Shown in pieces: positions 46,949 to 55,172 of a DNA stretch of 64,000 bases (the stretch's first letter is position 1; each line of letters begins with the position of its first letter). Source of the DNA: an uncultured Draconibacterium sp. (GTDB lineage Bacteria > Bacteroidota > Bacteroidia > Bacteroidales > Prolixibacteraceae); contig NZ_OY782038.1 of NCBI RefSeq assembly GCF_963677575.1, positions 3,723,501 to 3,787,500 on the forward strand. The letters run 5' to 3'. The notes below the pieces were generated by a model that worked only from the letters and a program-made list of their open reading frames with translations, made no database searches and was not told the DNA's origin. The position numbers and the translations under genes were made by a program.

Positions 46949-46976
46949 CATCCCCCTGGCCCCTTCAAAGGGGGAA
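46949..46976. repeat. G/C-rich palindrome at the 5' end of the DUF559 cassette
   Basis: catccccctggccccttcaa followed by aggggg. The inner palindrome is ccccttcaaagggg. It is the inverted partner of 46521-46550. Confidence 0.75.
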
Positions 46977-47023
46977 CTGAATAAGTAGGTCAGCATCTTG
47001 CTTAATTCATCGTTTGTTTCCTT

Positions 47024-47776
47024 CTACTTTAATATTTTTATTTCGTTATCGCCTTTAATCCCGATTTTGTCCTCACAGATGATTAATAACGATTGAATTT
47101 CCTGAAAGTTCTCGGCTTGTTTGATTACTTTCTCAACATGGTCAGGGCTTTTTACTTTATTTCCCAGTGCGGTCGCCAGCGCATCTGCCATAAGGATGTC
47201 TTTGCAAACCACTACCACGGCATCGGCTTTACCATAACTTAGCGACGGACCAACTGTTCCGGCAGAAGTACAAATACCAAAGGTACTACTCCCTGCTGAA
47301 ATTACCAGCCCGATGCGCTCAGATAGAATGGATTCGCCTGCAAAAACAGATAAAACCAGTTCATCTTGCAGTAGTAGATAGATGTCGCCGCCATTCTCAA
47401 TTAACAGCTCCTGTACCGAAAAGTTTTTACAAATTTCTTCGCCAATTTCGCGGGCAAACAAACCCGCCACTGCCGACATTGGGCCAATTCCGGCTTTCTC
47501 TGCAGCGAGTGCCATTTCTTTTGCTTCTTCTGGTGCAAAGTCAGACGGCTGAAATGGTTTTAGGCTTTTCTTGAAAAACGGTTCTTTTTCGATGTAAGCA
47601 TCGAACGTTTGTCGCAACGTTTTCATTTTTGCCCAAGCCACTTCCTGCATCTCCTCTTTGTAAGACGTAGGATCAACACCAATCCAAAGATCGGTTTCCT
47701 GGTGTTTTACTTCAAAACCTGTAAAACGTTCCGTATTAAACTGGCTGCGGTATGTCCGTTCTTCAAAAATATTCAT
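47024..47776 (-). CDS. UPF0280/COG2122 protein, homocysteine biosynthesis accessory
   Basis: The 250-residue protein belongs to UPF0280 (COG2122), distantly related to ApbE flavin transferases. Signature segments are RQTFDAYIEKEPFF, GPMSAVAGLFA, ENGGDIYL and GKADAVVVV. In Methanosarcina, genetic work linked COG2122 to homocysteine synthesis together with COG1900 and NIL-ferredoxin proteins. Its chemical role is not settled. Here it follows those two genes on the same strand, which strongly supports the same pathway in this bacterium. Confidence 0.88.
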   Translation of the reverse strand: MNIFEERTYRSQFNTERFTGFEVKHQETDLWIGVDPTSYKEEMQEVAWAKMKTLRQTFDAYIEKEPFFKKSLKPFQPSDFAPEEAKEMALAAEKAGIGPMSAVAGLFAREIGEEICKNFSVQELLIENGGDIYLLLQDELVLSVFAGESILSERIGLVISAGSSTFGICTSAGTVGPSLSYGKADAVVVVCKDILMADALATALGNKVKSPDHVEKVIKQAENFQEIQSLLIICEDKIGIKGDNEIKILK

Positions 47777-47791
47777 CGTTTAATCTAATAA

Positions 47792-47862
47792 CGTCATGCT
47801 GAACTTGATTCAGCATCTTTTCAATGAGATTCCGAATCCGTCAGCTGACGGACGGAATGACG
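47792..47862. repeat. 71 bp palindromic dispersed-type element
   Basis: The ends are cgtcat and atgacg in inverted orientation. Inside are gatgctgaatcaagttcagc (complement strand) and the perfect palindrome ccgtcagctgacgg. It occupies the gap between the NIL-ferredoxin and UPF0280 genes. Similar elements are common between Bacteroidota genes; only one copy was seen here. Confidence 0.6.
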
Positions 47863-47876
47863 GTTCATAAGTAAAA

Positions 47877-48287
47877 CTATCTAAAATCAATTTCGAACAA
47901 ATTTAGTGGGCAAGCCGGAATACAAAGTTCGCAAACCACACACTTGCTTTTATCGAATTCCAGTTTCCACGACTGTTTGTTCATGTTTAGAGCTCCGGCA
48001 AAACATACGGCGGTGCAGTTACCGCAATCGATACATTTTTCTTCTTTCCAGCGAATTCGTTTGTCCAGCGATTCGCAGGTAATTTTGTGGCTTCGAATGT
48101 ATTCAACGCCGTTCTCGATGTTTTCTTTTGTGCCTTGCAGTTCCAGCAAAAGACTTCCGCGTTTTCCGGGATAGACTTCCGCTTTCAAAATATTAATTCT
48201 TATATCGTATTTTTTTACCAGGTGATAGGTAAAAGCTTTGTCGCCGCTTTGCGGAGGAAAGTTCAGTATATATCTTTTTTTAATCAT
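47877..48287 (-). CDS. NIL-domain ferredoxin, 2x[4Fe-4S]
   Basis: The 136-residue protein has an N-terminal NIL domain (about 1-75), which usually binds an amino acid, then two ferredoxin clusters: CIDCGNCTAVC (85-95) and CVVCELCIPACP (116-127). It should deliver electrons for sulfur transfer to the COG1900 enzyme. Its start overlaps the upstream COG1900 gene by 8 bp, so the two are translationally coupled. The same pair is adjacent or fused in methanogens. Confidence 0.92.
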   Translation of the reverse strand: MIKKRYILNFPPQSGDKAFTYHLVKKYDIRINILKAEVYPGKRGSLLLELQGTKENIENGVEYIRSHKITCESLDKRIRWKEEKCIDCGNCTAVCFAGALNMNKQSWKLEFDKSKCVVCELCIPACPLNLFEIDFR

Positions 48288-49443
48288 TGTCGACCTCCGT
48301 TTCTTTTAATCCGTTTAACGCTGTATTTGTTGGGAACATTTGCACGGGTTTAGTTATTTCAAATTCGCCGTTTTGTAACCATTTTTTCAATTCATCAGCA
48401 ATTTTACGTGCTTTCTTTAAACTGGCAACAGGAGCTGTTCTAACCTTTTTACCTTTCACTTTTATGGTTCCCGACTGCAATTCTTCGTAAGTTACTTGTC
48501 CTAATTTGGGTGTTCCAACGGTTCCGTAATCAAGTACCGAGGTTTCAATTTGGCTATTATTAATCGACACACGTTTAGCAATATCAGCATTCAGAACCGG
48601 GATAGGAATTCCAATCCCAACGAACATACTCACACCATATTTTTCGTACGAAGCAGCCTGAATGTACTCGGGCGACATTTCTTTCAGGTTGCCCATTACC
48701 GCAATGGTAGCGGCATTGGTTACCGGAACTCCCAATTCGTTTTTGGGTTTTGTAGTGTGAAACTGTGTTCCCGGCCAAACTACAAAACCTTGTGTACCTC
48801 CTAAAAATATGCGTGTGCCAAGCCCGATTGTTTTAAACTCCGGGTCGTTCAGCAGCGGGCTCAATTCGCCCGAAGTGGAGTAGGTGGCATTGCGCAAGTT
48901 GGGAAGCAAACTTCCCATGTAGGTATATTTTATGGTGGAAGTGGTATTTACCGCCACATTGTAATTCTGATACGCATTTCGCGGATTAAAGAGCGTAAAC
49001 TCGTTTACGGTATTGATATTGATCTTGGTTTTGATGTGCTTCCGCGGATAACAATCAGTTCCTTTTCCCCAAGCTTCCAAAAGCACATCTTTACCTTCCA
49101 GTAGATCCTGAATAACGTGTGCGCCACCGTATTCCGGATTGTCAGGATTGCAGGCGGTAGCGCCAATGTAAGAATCAACGGCAGCCAGTCCTTCGTAGCA
49201 CGGAACACCGTTCAAACGTATTTTTTCCATTCGAATTGGCGGATCGGCGTGGCCAAAATTTATAATAGCCCCCGACGAGCACATGGCACCAAAGGTTGCT
49301 GTGGTTACTACATCTACTTTCTCAACTATTTCTTTGGGCGTCATTTTTTTCGCCATCTCTGCAACTTCTTCGGCGGTTAAAACAACTGCTTTTCCTGCCT
49401 TCAGTTTTTGGTTAATTTCTTCGTACGATTTTGTTTTCGACAT
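48280..49443 (-). CDS. COG1900/DUF39 homocysteine biosynthesis protein (aspartate-semialdehyde sulfurtransferase type)
   Basis: The 387-residue protein is the DUF39 family. In methanogens this family converts L-aspartate semialdehyde plus sulfide to homocysteine. Two conserved cysteines that in the archaeal enzyme (as I recall, near positions 54 and 131) form a persulfide/disulfide relay are present: C55 in FGAMCSSGAI and C131 in GTDCYPRKH. The CBS pair fused in the Methanosarcina protein is missing here. The gene is preceded by a SAM-I riboswitch, so it should be shut off when methionine/SAM is plentiful. This bypasses homoserine activation. Confidence 0.92.
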   Translation of the reverse strand: MSKTKSYEEINQKLKAGKAVVLTAEEVAEMAKKMTPKEIVEKVDVVTTATFGAMCSSGAIINFGHADPPIRMEKIRLNGVPCYEGLAAVDSYIGATACNPDNPEYGGAHVIQDLLEGKDVLLEAWGKGTDCYPRKHIKTKININTVNEFTLFNPRNAYQNYNVAVNTTSTIKYTYMGSLLPNLRNATYSTSGELSPLLNDPEFKTIGLGTRIFLGGTQGFVVWPGTQFHTTKPKNELGVPVTNAATIAVMGNLKEMSPEYIQAASYEKYGVSMFVGIGIPIPVLNADIAKRVSINNSQIETSVLDYGTVGTPKLGQVTYEELQSGTIKVKGKKVRTAPVASLKKARKIADELKKWLQNGEFEITKPVQMFPTNTALNGLKETEVDND

Positions 49444-49878
49444 ATTTTTAAAAGTCGGAAGTTGGAAGCCGGAAGCATTTATCTTCGAAATCGGCTACTA
49501 CTTTCATTTTTAGTTTTTTGTTAATGGATTTTTACAATGCTAATTTTATGCGGTTAAAACCGCTGGCGCATACACATATTTGCCCCGTGCAGATAGCTTG
49601 TAAAAAATAATTTGTAGTGCAGTTTCTTCATCGATCGTGTTTTAATTATAATTCCGTTTCCGGCCGGGTATTGGCACCGTTTTATCAGCCGGCTGACTGA
49701 CAAGGTTGCCAGAGTTTCACAGAGCCCGATCTCTCCACTCTTCTGTATAAGCAAACACCCTTGTTGAAAGAATATTTGATGCGACAAAGATAGTTGATTT
49801 TGTGATTTGACAAATAAACCGGAACTTGCAGTTAATCAATAAAGTTTTTTCTACACTTTAATTTAAGATATGTACCTC
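49444..49878. other. Divergent intergenic region carrying the SAM riboswitch
   Basis: The region separates the COG1900 gene (minus) from the haem lipoprotein (plus). It holds the S-box aptamer at 49643-49753, then about 200 nt of minus-strand leader with a hairpin gcggtt/aaccgc near 49549-49562, possibly the expression platform. The segment 49445-49480 is a low-complexity ggaagttggaagccggaag run. Confidence 0.7.
49643..49753 (-). promoter_or_regulatory. SAM-I (S-box) riboswitch
   Basis: Read on the minus strand, the segment shows the S-box core in order: gcttatacagaagagtggag, then agatcgggctctgtgaaac, then ctctggcaacc (kink-turn and SAM contact), a P3 hairpin around agccggct, and cggtgccaata closing P3/P4. 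A short P1 (ttata/tataa) closes it. It lies about 200 nt upstream of the COG1900 start. SAM binding should switch off transcription or translation of the homocysteine operon. The expression platform is not clear-cut. Confidence 0.9.
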
Positions 49879-50439
49879 ATGAAAAACAAGTTTTTACCAA
49901 TTTTACTGATGATTTTATGTGTTGCATGTTCTCAAAATATAGATCACGAAACCTACAACAAGTACCAGAAAAGCGGCCAGGAAATTACTGCGAATGTGCA
50001 GGCGGTGCTACTGAGTAACGTGGGAAAAGCTATTCAAACGGGCGGCCCTGAATATGCTGTTGAGTTTTGTAATCTTGAGGCAAGCTCAATAGTGGATAGT
50101 TTAAATGGCGTATTCGATTGTAATATTTCGAGAGTTTCGGCCAAAAACCGTAATCCACAAAATGCGCTGACTACAAAACAGGAAAAAGAAATGTGGCAAA
50201 TTTTTGCGGAAGAGCAACTAGCAGACACCGTATTACAAAGTGGAACTCATTTGGTTTATTATAAACCGATAAGAACCGGGATGCCGGCCTGTTTAAAGTG
50301 TCACGGTAATCCGGAAACGGATATTAACGCAGCTACCAAACAAAAATTGGAAGAATTATATCCGAATGATTTGGCAATGAGTTATAAGTTAAATGATTTC
50401 CGGGGACTTTGGAAAGTTGAATTTATAAGAGAGAGGTAA
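49879..50439 (+). CDS. Tll0287-like/DUF3365 haem-binding lipoprotein
   Basis: The ATG at 49879 gives a standard lipoprotein signal (MILCVACSQ, Cys17); an ATG 9 bp upstream is also possible. The 186-residue product matches the DUF3365/Tll0287-like sensor fold and carries one c-type haem motif CLKCH (138-142). Such proteins are periplasmic haem sensors or electron-transfer components. It is a single gene, divergent from the riboswitch operon; any link is positional only. Confidence 0.82.
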   Translation: MKNKFLPILLMILCVACSQNIDHETYNKYQKSGQEITANVQAVLLSNVGKAIQTGGPEYAVEFCNLEASSIVDSLNGVFDCNISRVSAKNRNPQNALTTKQEKEMWQIFAEEQLADTVLQSGTHLVYYKPIRTGMPACLKCHGNPETDINAATKQKLEELYPNDLAMSYKLNDFRGLWKVEFIRER

Positions 50440-50535
50440 GTACCATAAAAGACAACAGGCATCTCGCAATGGAAATGCCTGCTTCTGAAAGTTAGCGATC
50501 GATGTTTTCAGGTCTCTTAATCGCTCTAAGTCAAT

Positions 50536-52776
50536 TTATTTTAAAACAAAAGTGTCTTGTAATCCTTCATCCGAATTTGGACCGATCCAAATATAAAAAT
50601 CACCCGGTTCTATGATGTACTTCTCTCCATTAAAAAACTGAAGGTCATCAGCTTTTAACTCAAAGTTAACTGTTTTTACGTTACCGGGTTTCAAATTAAT
50701 CTTTTTAAATCCCTTTAGTTCTTTTATTGGTCGTGTAATACTTCCCACTTTGTCGCGAATGTAAAGCTGAACAATTTCTTCAGCTTCGTAGTTTCCAACA
50801 TTTTTTATGTCGGCCGAAACCGTAATTGATCCGTCTGTTGACATTTCGTGTGAGGACAGCTTTAGATTTTCGTATTTAAACTCGCTAAAACTCAAACCAA
50901 ATCCAAACGGCAGGAGAGGAGTAATTCCATAATCGATGTGCATGGTTTTAAAACCGAGCGACAATTGTTTTGAATCGCGCGGAATATCGTCGATATAAGT
51001 AACATCGTTCTCGGTAGCCGGTCGGCCGGTGTTTTTACGGTAGTAGTAAAACGGAATTTGTCCGGCGCCTTTAACAAAAGTTACAGGTAATTTTCCCGAT
51101 GGTGAGTAATCGCCAAAAATCAGGTCGGCCACTGCAGGCCCAGCCATTGTTCCCGGATGCCACGAATAAAGCACAGCGTCAGCCATTTCCATTTCTGCAC
51201 CAATTGCCAGTGGTCTCCCCGCCATAACCACCAAAATAAGTGGTTTGCCTGTTTTTTTCAGTTCGGTAATTAGTTCCGACTGAACACCCGGAAAGTCAAT
51301 CATTCCTCGCGCATTTGCTTCGCCCGAAAGAATGGATTCTTCGCCGGCAAAGAATAAAATAGCGTCAGAACGTTTGGCCGCAGCAACAGCTTGTGCAAAT
51401 CCTTTTGTCGATTTATCGCGGCTGTATTCCAGACCGGCAACATAATTCATTCTCGAACCCAGAATATTGCCAAAAGCCTGTTTGGGTGTTGTTGAGTCTT
51501 CGCCTTGTCCGTCAAAAATCCAGGTTCCCAGTTGGTCACGTGCGGCATCGGCCAGCGGGCCAATTACTGCCAACGAATGAATATTTTTTGAGATGGGCAA
51601 TGTGTTATTGTTGTTTTTAAGCAAAACCATACTTTTTCTCGCAGCTTCGCGTGAAACAGCCAAATGGCTTGGCGCCAAAATCGTATCGGTTGAAACGTGA
51701 TTGTCGTAAGGTTTATCGAACAGCCCCAGCTTAAACTTTACACGCAAAATATTGCCAACATAAGTATCGATCATCGCTTCGGTTATCACACCTTCTTCAA
51801 TTAATGTCTTTAAATTATCGGCGTAACAAGTTGTTGCCATTTCCATGTCAACACCTGCTTTTGCGGCAATTGCGGCGGCTTGTTTTTTATCGGCAGCAAA
51901 ACCGTGATTGATCATTTCTTCAATCGATCCCCAGTCGCTAACTACCATTCCTTTGTAGTTCCACTCGTCGCGCAAAATTTGTTTTAGCGTGAATTTATTT
52001 CCTGAAGTAGGCACGCCGTTTAAATCGTTAAATGCCGACATAAAAGTCAAAGCTCCTGCATCCACTGCAGCTTTAAACGGACGAAGATGAACGTTTCGCA
52101 ATAACGGTTCGGGAATATAAGTGGTATTGTAATCGCGGCCGGCTTCCGACATTCCGTAGCCCACAAAGTGCTTGGCACAAGCGGCAACTGCTGTCGGATC
52201 GCTTAAATCGCCCTGAATTCCCTTTACCATAGCGGCTGCAAACATAGAAGTAAGCAGCGGATCTTCGCCACAACTTTCTGCAATTCGTCCCCAGCGTGGA
52301 TCCCAGGTAACATCTATCATCGGGGCAAATGTCCAGTTAATTCCCATCGATGAGGCTTCAATCGCCGAAATGCGCATCGCTTTTTCAGCCAGCTCGGGCT
52401 CCCACGACGATGCCATTGCCAACGGAATTGGGAAAATGGTGCGATATCCGTGAATAACATCGCGTCCAAAAAGCAAGGGAATGCCGTGCTCGCTTTCTTC
52501 CAGTGCAACGCGTTGAAATTCAGCAACCCGGTCGGCACCCATCATGTTCAGAAATGATCCAACTTTGCCATCTCTAATGGCTTGTTTCGTTGCTTCGTCA
52601 TCGCCGAAAGCACCGTCGTTTGCCTGTTGCATCTGGCCGATCTTTTCATCAAGCGTCATCTCGCTTAGCAAACTGTTGATTTTCTGTTGAACAAGATCGG
52701 GGTGGTCGGTTAAAGTTGCCGTACAACCTGTTACCAGCCAGGTCCCGATAATTAATATTAAAGCTCTAATCTTCAT
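50536..52776 (-). CDS. bglX: GH3 beta-glucosidase, lipoprotein
   Basis: GH3 enzymes release glucose from the non-reducing end of beta-glucan oligosaccharides. The 746-residue protein has a lipobox (LVTGC, Cys18), the (alpha/beta)8 domain, the nucleophile D281 in GMVVSDWGSIEE, the KHFVGYG loop (202-208), the alpha/beta sandwich, and a C-terminal fibronectin-III-like domain (VGNYEAEEIVQLY). Exported. It is the last gene of the SusCD locus, 17 bp after the GH16 gene, and would finish laminarin-type oligosaccharide breakdown. Confidence 0.95.
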   Translation of the reverse strand: MKIRALILIIGTWLVTGCTATLTDHPDLVQQKINSLLSEMTLDEKIGQMQQANDGAFGDDEATKQAIRDGKVGSFLNMMGADRVAEFQRVALEESEHGIPLLFGRDVIHGYRTIFPIPLAMASSWEPELAEKAMRISAIEASSMGINWTFAPMIDVTWDPRWGRIAESCGEDPLLTSMFAAAMVKGIQGDLSDPTAVAACAKHFVGYGMSEAGRDYNTTYIPEPLLRNVHLRPFKAAVDAGALTFMSAFNDLNGVPTSGNKFTLKQILRDEWNYKGMVVSDWGSIEEMINHGFAADKKQAAAIAAKAGVDMEMATTCYADNLKTLIEEGVITEAMIDTYVGNILRVKFKLGLFDKPYDNHVSTDTILAPSHLAVSREAARKSMVLLKNNNNTLPISKNIHSLAVIGPLADAARDQLGTWIFDGQGEDSTTPKQAFGNILGSRMNYVAGLEYSRDKSTKGFAQAVAAAKRSDAILFFAGEESILSGEANARGMIDFPGVQSELITELKKTGKPLILVVMAGRPLAIGAEMEMADAVLYSWHPGTMAGPAVADLIFGDYSPSGKLPVTFVKGAGQIPFYYYRKNTGRPATENDVTYIDDIPRDSKQLSLGFKTMHIDYGITPLLPFGFGLSFSEFKYENLKLSSHEMSTDGSITVSADIKNVGNYEAEEIVQLYIRDKVGSITRPIKELKGFKKINLKPGNVKTVNFELKADDLQFFNGEKYIIEPGDFYIWIGPNSDEGLQDTFVLK

Positions 52777-52793
52777 TATAGTTAGTTTTAGTT

Positions 52794-54113
52794 CTACATC
52801 TCCTGATATACGCGAACGTAATCCACTTCCAGCGATTGAGGGAAGATGGAATTGTCTATTCCCTGGGCACCTCCCCAGTTACCTCCAACAGCCACATTCA
52901 GAATGAAGAATTGAGGTTTGTCGAATGGCCAGTTTTCTTCCGTTTTATTTGTGGGCGCGTAACGGTGTGTCACGTTCTCGGGCGAATCGGTATAAAATAC
53001 CATCTCTTTTTCGGTCCAAAATAATCCGTACACATGGAATTCTTCTTCTGCAGTTTCAAGGGTTTTGTTGTTGCCGTCGCCATTTCCGGCATAACCTGCC
53101 GGGGAGTGAACTGTTGCATGAACAGTGTTGGGTTTGTAACCCACATATTCCATAATATCTATTTCGCCACAAGCGGGCCAGCCTACGTCGTCAATATTGG
53201 CGCCCAGCATCCATATTGCCGGCCATATTCCGGTTCCCGAAGGCAGTTTAGCGCGGATTTCCATGCGACCGTAGGTAAATTCTTTCTTGCCGCTTGTGAT
53301 CATGCGTGATGAGGTGTACGATCCGGCAACTTTGGCTTCGTTTACTTTTTCGGCAGTAATGGTGAGAATGCCGTCCTGAACCACTGCGTTATCTCCGGCA
53401 GTATAGTTTTGTAGCTCGTTGTTTCCCCATCCCCCTGCACCGGTTTCGAAGGTCCAGTTGTCGGTATTTACGGCATCACCGTCAAAATTGTCTTCCCAAA
53501 CCAGTTCTAATTTCGAGAAATAATCTGAGTCGTCGTCGGCAATGGTGATATCCTGTTTTGACGAGAAAGTATCTCCGTTTTTGGTAATCATCAACTCAAC
53601 CGTGTAGGTTCCTGCGTAAGGAAAATAGGCCACGGCATTTGTTTCGTTTTCAATAATTTTATTTCTGAATTTCCATTGAAATGAATCGAAATCGCCAACC
53701 GAAGTATTTTTCAGATTGATACTATTCGGATTTGTTGCACCTGCTTCGGCCGTAAAACTAATGGCAAAATCAGTGCTGGCAATGTTTATCGATTTCGCGG
53801 CTGACTTTTGATCACTGTCGAGACCAATCACCAAAAGGTTTACGTTGTAATCTCCGGCTTCAGGATAATAAACCTCGTACGTTTGTGATTTTGTCGTTGT
53901 TGATTCCGTCTGTCCGTTTCCGAAATTCCAATTCATTCTTAAGTAGTCTCCTTCCGACTCGTTGATAAACCGAACGTTGTTATCATCAATAAATGAATAC
54001 GAAAAATCGGCAGTAAAACCTGCTTCTGTTCCTTCTTCGCTGCAACTTGTTAGGGGGATAAAAAGCCATAGTGCCAATAAAGCTTTTGTCCAACTTTTTC
54101 TTTTTGTGATCAT
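52794..54113 (-). CDS. GH16 endo-beta-glucanase (laminarinase-like) with two PKD-like domains, lipoprotein
   Basis: The 439-residue protein has a lipobox (LTSC, Cys24), two PKD-like domains (about 34-112 and 113-192, FNGxG-type core NWNFGNGQ) and a GH16 domain (205-439). The active site is GEIDIMEY with nucleophile E317, D319 and acid/base E322, and WPAIWMLG precedes it. This ExDxxE form with the extra Met is typical of beta-1,3-(4)-glucanases. Likely attached to the cell surface, cutting laminarin or similar glucan for SusCD uptake. Confidence 0.95.
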   Translation of the reverse strand: MITKRKSWTKALLALWLFIPLTSCSEEGTEAGFTADFSYSFIDDNNVRFINESEGDYLRMNWNFGNGQTESTTTKSQTYEVYYPEAGDYNVNLLVIGLDSDQKSAAKSINIASTDFAISFTAEAGATNPNSINLKNTSVGDFDSFQWKFRNKIIENETNAVAYFPYAGTYTVELMITKNGDTFSSKQDITIADDDSDYFSKLELVWEDNFDGDAVNTDNWTFETGAGGWGNNELQNYTAGDNAVVQDGILTITAEKVNEAKVAGSYTSSRMITSGKKEFTYGRMEIRAKLPSGTGIWPAIWMLGANIDDVGWPACGEIDIMEYVGYKPNTVHATVHSPAGYAGNGDGNNKTLETAEEEFHVYGLFWTEKEMVFYTDSPENVTHRYAPTNKTEENWPFDKPQFFILNVAVGGNWGGAQGIDNSIFPQSLEVDYVRVYQEM

Positions 54114-54283
54114 TGTTGAAATTTTCTGGTTGTTAGATGCTTTAACAGCTTAATTTTTGGATTTAAGCTGTGTTCTAAAAAAATCAAGTATACGTGCTAT
54201 ATGATGATTGCGCATTTTTTGACATTACAAGCCCGGGATACCAACTTTGAGGTATCAAAATAGTAGTGTTTTAAACACTATCA

Positions 54284-54309
54284 GAAAGGGGAGGGTTACC
54301 TCCCCTTTC
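54284..54309. terminator. Strong hairpin between the surface lipoprotein and GH16 genes
   Basis: gaaaggggagg pairs perfectly with cctcccctttc around gtta. A second inverted repeat, agtgttttaaacact, is next to it. No long T-tract follows on the minus strand, so it may be an attenuator or RNA-processing/stability structure rather than a full terminator, tuning GH expression below that of SusCD. Confidence 0.6.
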
Positions 54310-54356
54310 GATAGCTAAACTCTAATAAATAATCAAATAATCAGGGGGTTAATCTA

Positions 54357-55145
54357 TTATTCTGCTGGTACGAATACCCATGTCCAACCGGTGCCTCCGC
54401 CGTTTGTTGGTGTAAATAGTACCATTTTGTCTTCGGTAAGCTCAATAATATTATAAATACCGTCGGGATTCACGCGATCAGCATCGTAGCCCAATATAGA
54501 AGCTCCGTTAAAATGGAGCTGTTGGTTCTGTGTATCCAACACAAAAGAAGCGTTGGTTACATTTCCGTTACCATCGTCGTAAACATAGTTTGCAGCCCCA
54601 TCAAGGTTAAAGGTCATGCTTCCGGCGGCATCACCAGGAGGGCAACAAGTACCTCCTGCATTCCACCAAACTCCCCAAGGATTACCCGGATCAGCCATGA
54701 ACCACCAAAGGCCATCATCGCCACCAGTACCATCAAATACCCATGTTTTTCCTGCAGATGTATTTTCACTAACAAGGTCGTACCAATCCTGCTCCAACGG
54801 AGTGTCAAGTACATCAACTGTTACGTCAATTGTTTTCTCGAAAAACTCAGCTCCTAAAGTTCCCACGAAAGTAAAAGTTGAAGTTCCGGGAATAGGATAA
54901 ACAATTTCAACTTTATTGGTTAGCGCTACTCCCAGGTTGTAATTCCAGTAACCTGTAACACCCGGTGTATTCATACTTAATTCGATCGTATTTCCATTCG
55001 CAGAGTTCTGAGTAGCAACTAACTCAACGCCTTCAACAGTTGTACTGTTTTCAAGGAATTGTTCGTCTACAATGGCATCGCACGACACAATTAACAGTGC
55101 CAGCAATGCAACAAAAATACCTTGTATTATATTATTTCTTTTCAT
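54357..55145 (-). CDS. SusCD-associated surface lipoprotein (possible glycan-binding)
   Basis: The 262-residue protein has a lipobox (LLIVSCDA, Cys22) and a two-part body: a beta-rich Ig/PKD-like region (about 35-120) and a Trp-rich domain (about 125-262; WWFMADPGNPWGVWW). The aromatic cluster suggests sugar stacking. It has the position of SusE/F-type surface glycan-binding proteins, between SusD and the GH genes. No exact family was recognised. Confidence 0.7.
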   Translation of the reverse strand: MKRNNIIQGIFVALLALLIVSCDAIVDEQFLENSTTVEGVELVATQNSANGNTIELSMNTPGVTGYWNYNLGVALTNKVEIVYPIPGTSTFTFVGTLGAEFFEKTIDVTVDVLDTPLEQDWYDLVSENTSAGKTWVFDGTGGDDGLWWFMADPGNPWGVWWNAGGTCCPPGDAAGSMTFNLDGAANYVYDDGNGNVTNASFVLDTQNQQLHFNGASILGYDADRVNPDGIYNIIELTEDKMVLFTPTNGGGTGWTWVFVPAE

Positions 55146-55172
55146 ATCTCTTTCTTTTATAAATTAAACCTG

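Larger units (their letters stand above)
46521..46976 (-). mobile_element. Putative DUF559 cassette bounded by inverted G/C-rich palindromes
   Basis: A 456 bp unit comprises only one gene, the DUF559 endonuclease, with related palindromes at its ends in inverted orientation. On the gene's strand it starts ccccctttgaaggggccagg and ends aatcacccctta plus atcccctcaagggg. It sits between two methionine-pathway genes on their strand. This looks like a small mobile or REP-associated unit, by analogy with REP/RAYT pairs in Proteobacteria. Mobility is inferred only. Confidence 0.5.

Noticed and set aside
49554..49787. Minus-strand 77-codon open frame upstream of the DUF39 gene
   Set aside because: It lies over the SAM riboswitch; the conserved RNA motifs explain the sequence better than a protein.
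50456..50482. Hairpin caggcat/atgcctg after the haem lipoprotein gene
   Set aside because: It has no T-tract and a 12-nt loop, so I do not call it a terminator.
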